Source: Planctomycetota bacterium
Lineage (GTDB): Bacteria > Planctomycetota > Planctomycetia > Pirellulales > UBA1268
Direction: 5' to 3'
Assembly (NCBI GenBank): GCA_027592945.1
Contig: JAQCJP010000003.1
Span: 1-44,173, forward strand
Length of the DNA: 44,173 bases
The notes beneath the pieces are model-generated. The model had not been told where the DNA came from. It saw nothing but the letters and a program-made list of their open reading frames with translations, and did no database searches. Below, piece by piece: positions 43,282 to 44,173 of this stretch (the first letter of the stretch is position 1; the number at the start of each line of letters is the position of its first letter). A program made the translations under genes and the position numbers.

Positions 43282-43300
43282 GCAAATGCAACACATTTGC
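43282..43300. promoter_or_regulatory. Inverted repeat GCAAATG-CAACA-CATTTGC upstream of a PEP-CTERM gene
   Basis: Seven-base perfect arms with a 5-base centre, 40 bases before the start of the choice-of-anchor-M gene. It sits in an unusually AT-rich patch for this window. It could be an operator or a leader hairpin; no function is shown. Confidence 0.45.
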
Positions 43301-43324
43301 GTATTCTGGCGGCCCCCTCGAGAA

Positions 43325-43343
43325 TTTGCAATAGTATTGCAAA
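43325..43343. promoter_or_regulatory. Perfect 19-base palindrome TTTGCAATA-G-TATTGCAAA
   Basis: Nine-base perfect arms around a single G, in the gap between the two PEP-CTERM genes. The form is that of a dimeric regulator's operator. It also contains TTGCAA, a fair -35 match, on the minus strand. Read on the minus strand it follows the upstream gene's stop, so a termination role is also possible. Confidence 0.5.
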
Positions 43344-43375
43344 AAAGAGGGTCGCTCTTCGGCCTGCCGTCAGGC
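43341..43375 (-). terminator. Possible intrinsic terminator after the distal PEP-CTERM gene
   Basis: On the minus strand the stop codon lies in GCCTG-ACGG-CAGGC, followed by AAGAG-CGACC-CTCTT and a T-rich run. The second stem is short and AT-rich, so the call is tentative. If real, it separates transcription of the two PEP-CTERM genes. Confidence 0.35.
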
Positions 43376-44080
43376 AGCCCTTTTTCGTGACCGCCGGACG
43401 ACACGCCAGAGTCCGCCGGCTGCCGCGATTCCCATCAGCCCAAGCGTCGAGGGCTCCGGCACCGGGGCGAAGGCGACGTCGACCATTGCCTGGACACCCG
43501 CGGGCACGTTGCTGGCGAAGCCCTGCTCGAAGGTGACCAGAAAGGGCTCCGAGGTGGTGAAGCCCGTGCTGCCTGCACCTGGTCCGAGCGTCAGAACGAC
43601 TCCGTAGAGGCCGGTCGTCGCCCCGTCCGGCAGCGAATAGTCGATGTGTTCGTGGAAGGCGCCGGTGCTGGGCACCGAGGTGATCACAAAGCCCGGCGCG
43701 CCGGCGGTGTCGCTGCCGGTGATCGTCGCCGAACGGACGCCCTGGTAGTCGAGGGTCATCGCGGCCGGAGGGGGAGCCAGCGCAAAGCCGTCCCAGTAGA
43801 GAAGCTGCTTGGCGAAATCGACTCGGATCGTGGCCCCTGCAGGGAAGGTGCCCGCCAGGCTGTCAAAGCCGGGGCTTTCAGTGGTGTAGGGCGTGGCCAG
43901 CGGCATGAGTCCCTCGTCGAAGACCCGCCCGGCATACTCGCCGGACCAGGTGCCCCCGCTCGTCGCGATCGGCCCGTCGGCCGTCGGTACGGTCAGCAGG
44001 ATGTCTCCCTGATGCTGGGCCGCCGCCGGGATCGCCGGGACGAGCAGGCACGACAGGATGACGAAGGGAAGGCACCGCAT
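43370..44080 (-). CDS. PEP-CTERM exported protein
   Basis: 236 aa. The signal peptide is MRCLPFVILSCLLVPAIPAAAQ, and the body looks like a beta-rich surface protein without a recognised family. The C-terminus is a PEP-CTERM signal: VPEPSTLGLMGIAAAGGLWRVVRRSRKR, for exosortase-mediated anchoring. Internal segments such as FHEHIDYSLPDG and TSEPFLVTFEQGF resemble those of planctomycete proteins that describe observed physical features, but no function is known. The ATG at 44080 has GAGGTGAT upstream. It lies 30 bases after the partial gene at the window end. Confidence 0.85.
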   Translation of the reverse strand: MRCLPFVILSCLLVPAIPAAAQHQGDILLTVPTADGPIATSGGTWSGEYAGRVFDEGLMPLATPYTTESPGFDSLAGTFPAGATIRVDFAKQLLYWDGFALAPPPAAMTLDYQGVRSATITGSDTAGAPGFVITSVPSTGAFHEHIDYSLPDGATTGLYGVVLTLGPGAGSTGFTTSEPFLVTFEQGFASNVPAGVQAMVDVAFAPVPEPSTLGLMGIAAAGGLWRVVRRSRKRAA

Positions 44081-44110
44081 GGGATCACCTCGCAACACGT
44101 AAAACACGAT

Positions 44111-44173
44111 TCACTGGGCGGGCTTGGCAAACTCGAAACCCGTTTCGACCCACTCCCCGATCTGCGACTCGGG
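44111..44173 (-). CDS. Possible C-terminus of a gene cut by the window end
   Basis: Reading in from the right edge on the minus strand gives 20 codons and a TGA at 44113-44111, ending GEWVETGFEFAKPAQ. The composition is protein-like and the position is right for an upstream gene of the PEP-CTERM protein. The visible part is too short for a family call and could be chance. Confidence 0.35.
   Translation of the reverse strand, partial: PESQIGEWVETGFEFAKPAQ

Noticed and set aside
1-44173. tRNA, rRNA, CRISPR array, IS element or prophage
   Set aside because: No cloverleaf-like sequence, evenly spaced repeats, transposase, integrase or phage structural gene was recognised in the window.

Overview
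The window is a high-GC, gene-dense bacterial chromosome segment that looks planctomycetal, most likely Pirellulales-like. The lineage call rests on family content: a PSCyt1/DUF1549/DUF1553 cytochrome protein next to a DUF1501 protein, a DUF1559 pilin-like protein with an H-X9-D end, a BBP7-type outer-membrane barrel, PEP-CTERM proteins, a 560-residue signal peptidase I with a Cys4 insert, and an exported OB-fold protein. The genes lpxD, lpxI, lptB and two envelope proteases indicate a diderm envelope with lipid A. I see no phage, IS element, tRNA, rRNA or CRISPR array; most genes are housekeeping or envelope genes.

Layout. 1-4676: a four-gene minus-strand operon for cyclic-di-GMP signalling (PilZ, PAS/GAF histidine kinase, REC-GGDEF, GAF-HD-GYP). 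4936-8338: plus-strand DAHP synthase, DUF1559 protein, alpha/beta hydrolase and a small acidic protein. 8456-12897: a head-to-head PSCyt/DUF1501 pair. 12908-17243: a GT87-like membrane glycosyltransferase, a ketoacyl-synthase homologue without its catalytic Cys, and a BBP7 barrel. 17581-22259: a small two-helix membrane protein, then a minus-strand envelope cluster (TlpA-like lipoprotein, EF-hand lipoprotein, signal peptidase I, LptB, OB-fold protein). 22240-28876: a plus-strand run of SpoU methyltransferase, RNase HII-like protein, SixA-like phosphatase, di-heme peroxidase, ROK kinase and LepA. 29080-33120: HAD hydrolase, RseP and Dxr (minus). 33320-36370: FtsH, a second small two-helix protein and a DCC protein (plus). 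36380-44173: sigma-54 activator, exported methyltransferase, LpxI, LpxD, SDR protein, sigma-70 factor and two PEP-CTERM proteins (all minus).

How the genes work together. The first operon contains a full second-messenger circuit: sensing, synthesis, hydrolysis and a receptor. Many genes are joined by 1-4 nt start/stop overlaps (ATGA, GTGA, TGATG), which suggests translational coupling. Envelope biogenesis is the main theme of the rest: lipid A synthesis, LPS transport ATPase, signal peptidase, RseP, FtsH, lipoproteins and a barrel.

Points most worth a second look: the ketoacyl synthase with Asp in place of Cys; an SDR protein with Ile in place of the catalytic Tyr, coupled to a sigma factor; a methyltransferase with a signal peptide next to lipid A genes; two apparently paralogous small membrane proteins; a hairpin that would cover the lpxD ribosome-binding site; nested hairpins upstream of the sigma gene; and two long palindromes, each between convergent genes. 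No large new multi-gene system was found. Coordinates and motifs come from reading the sequence; no database search was run.
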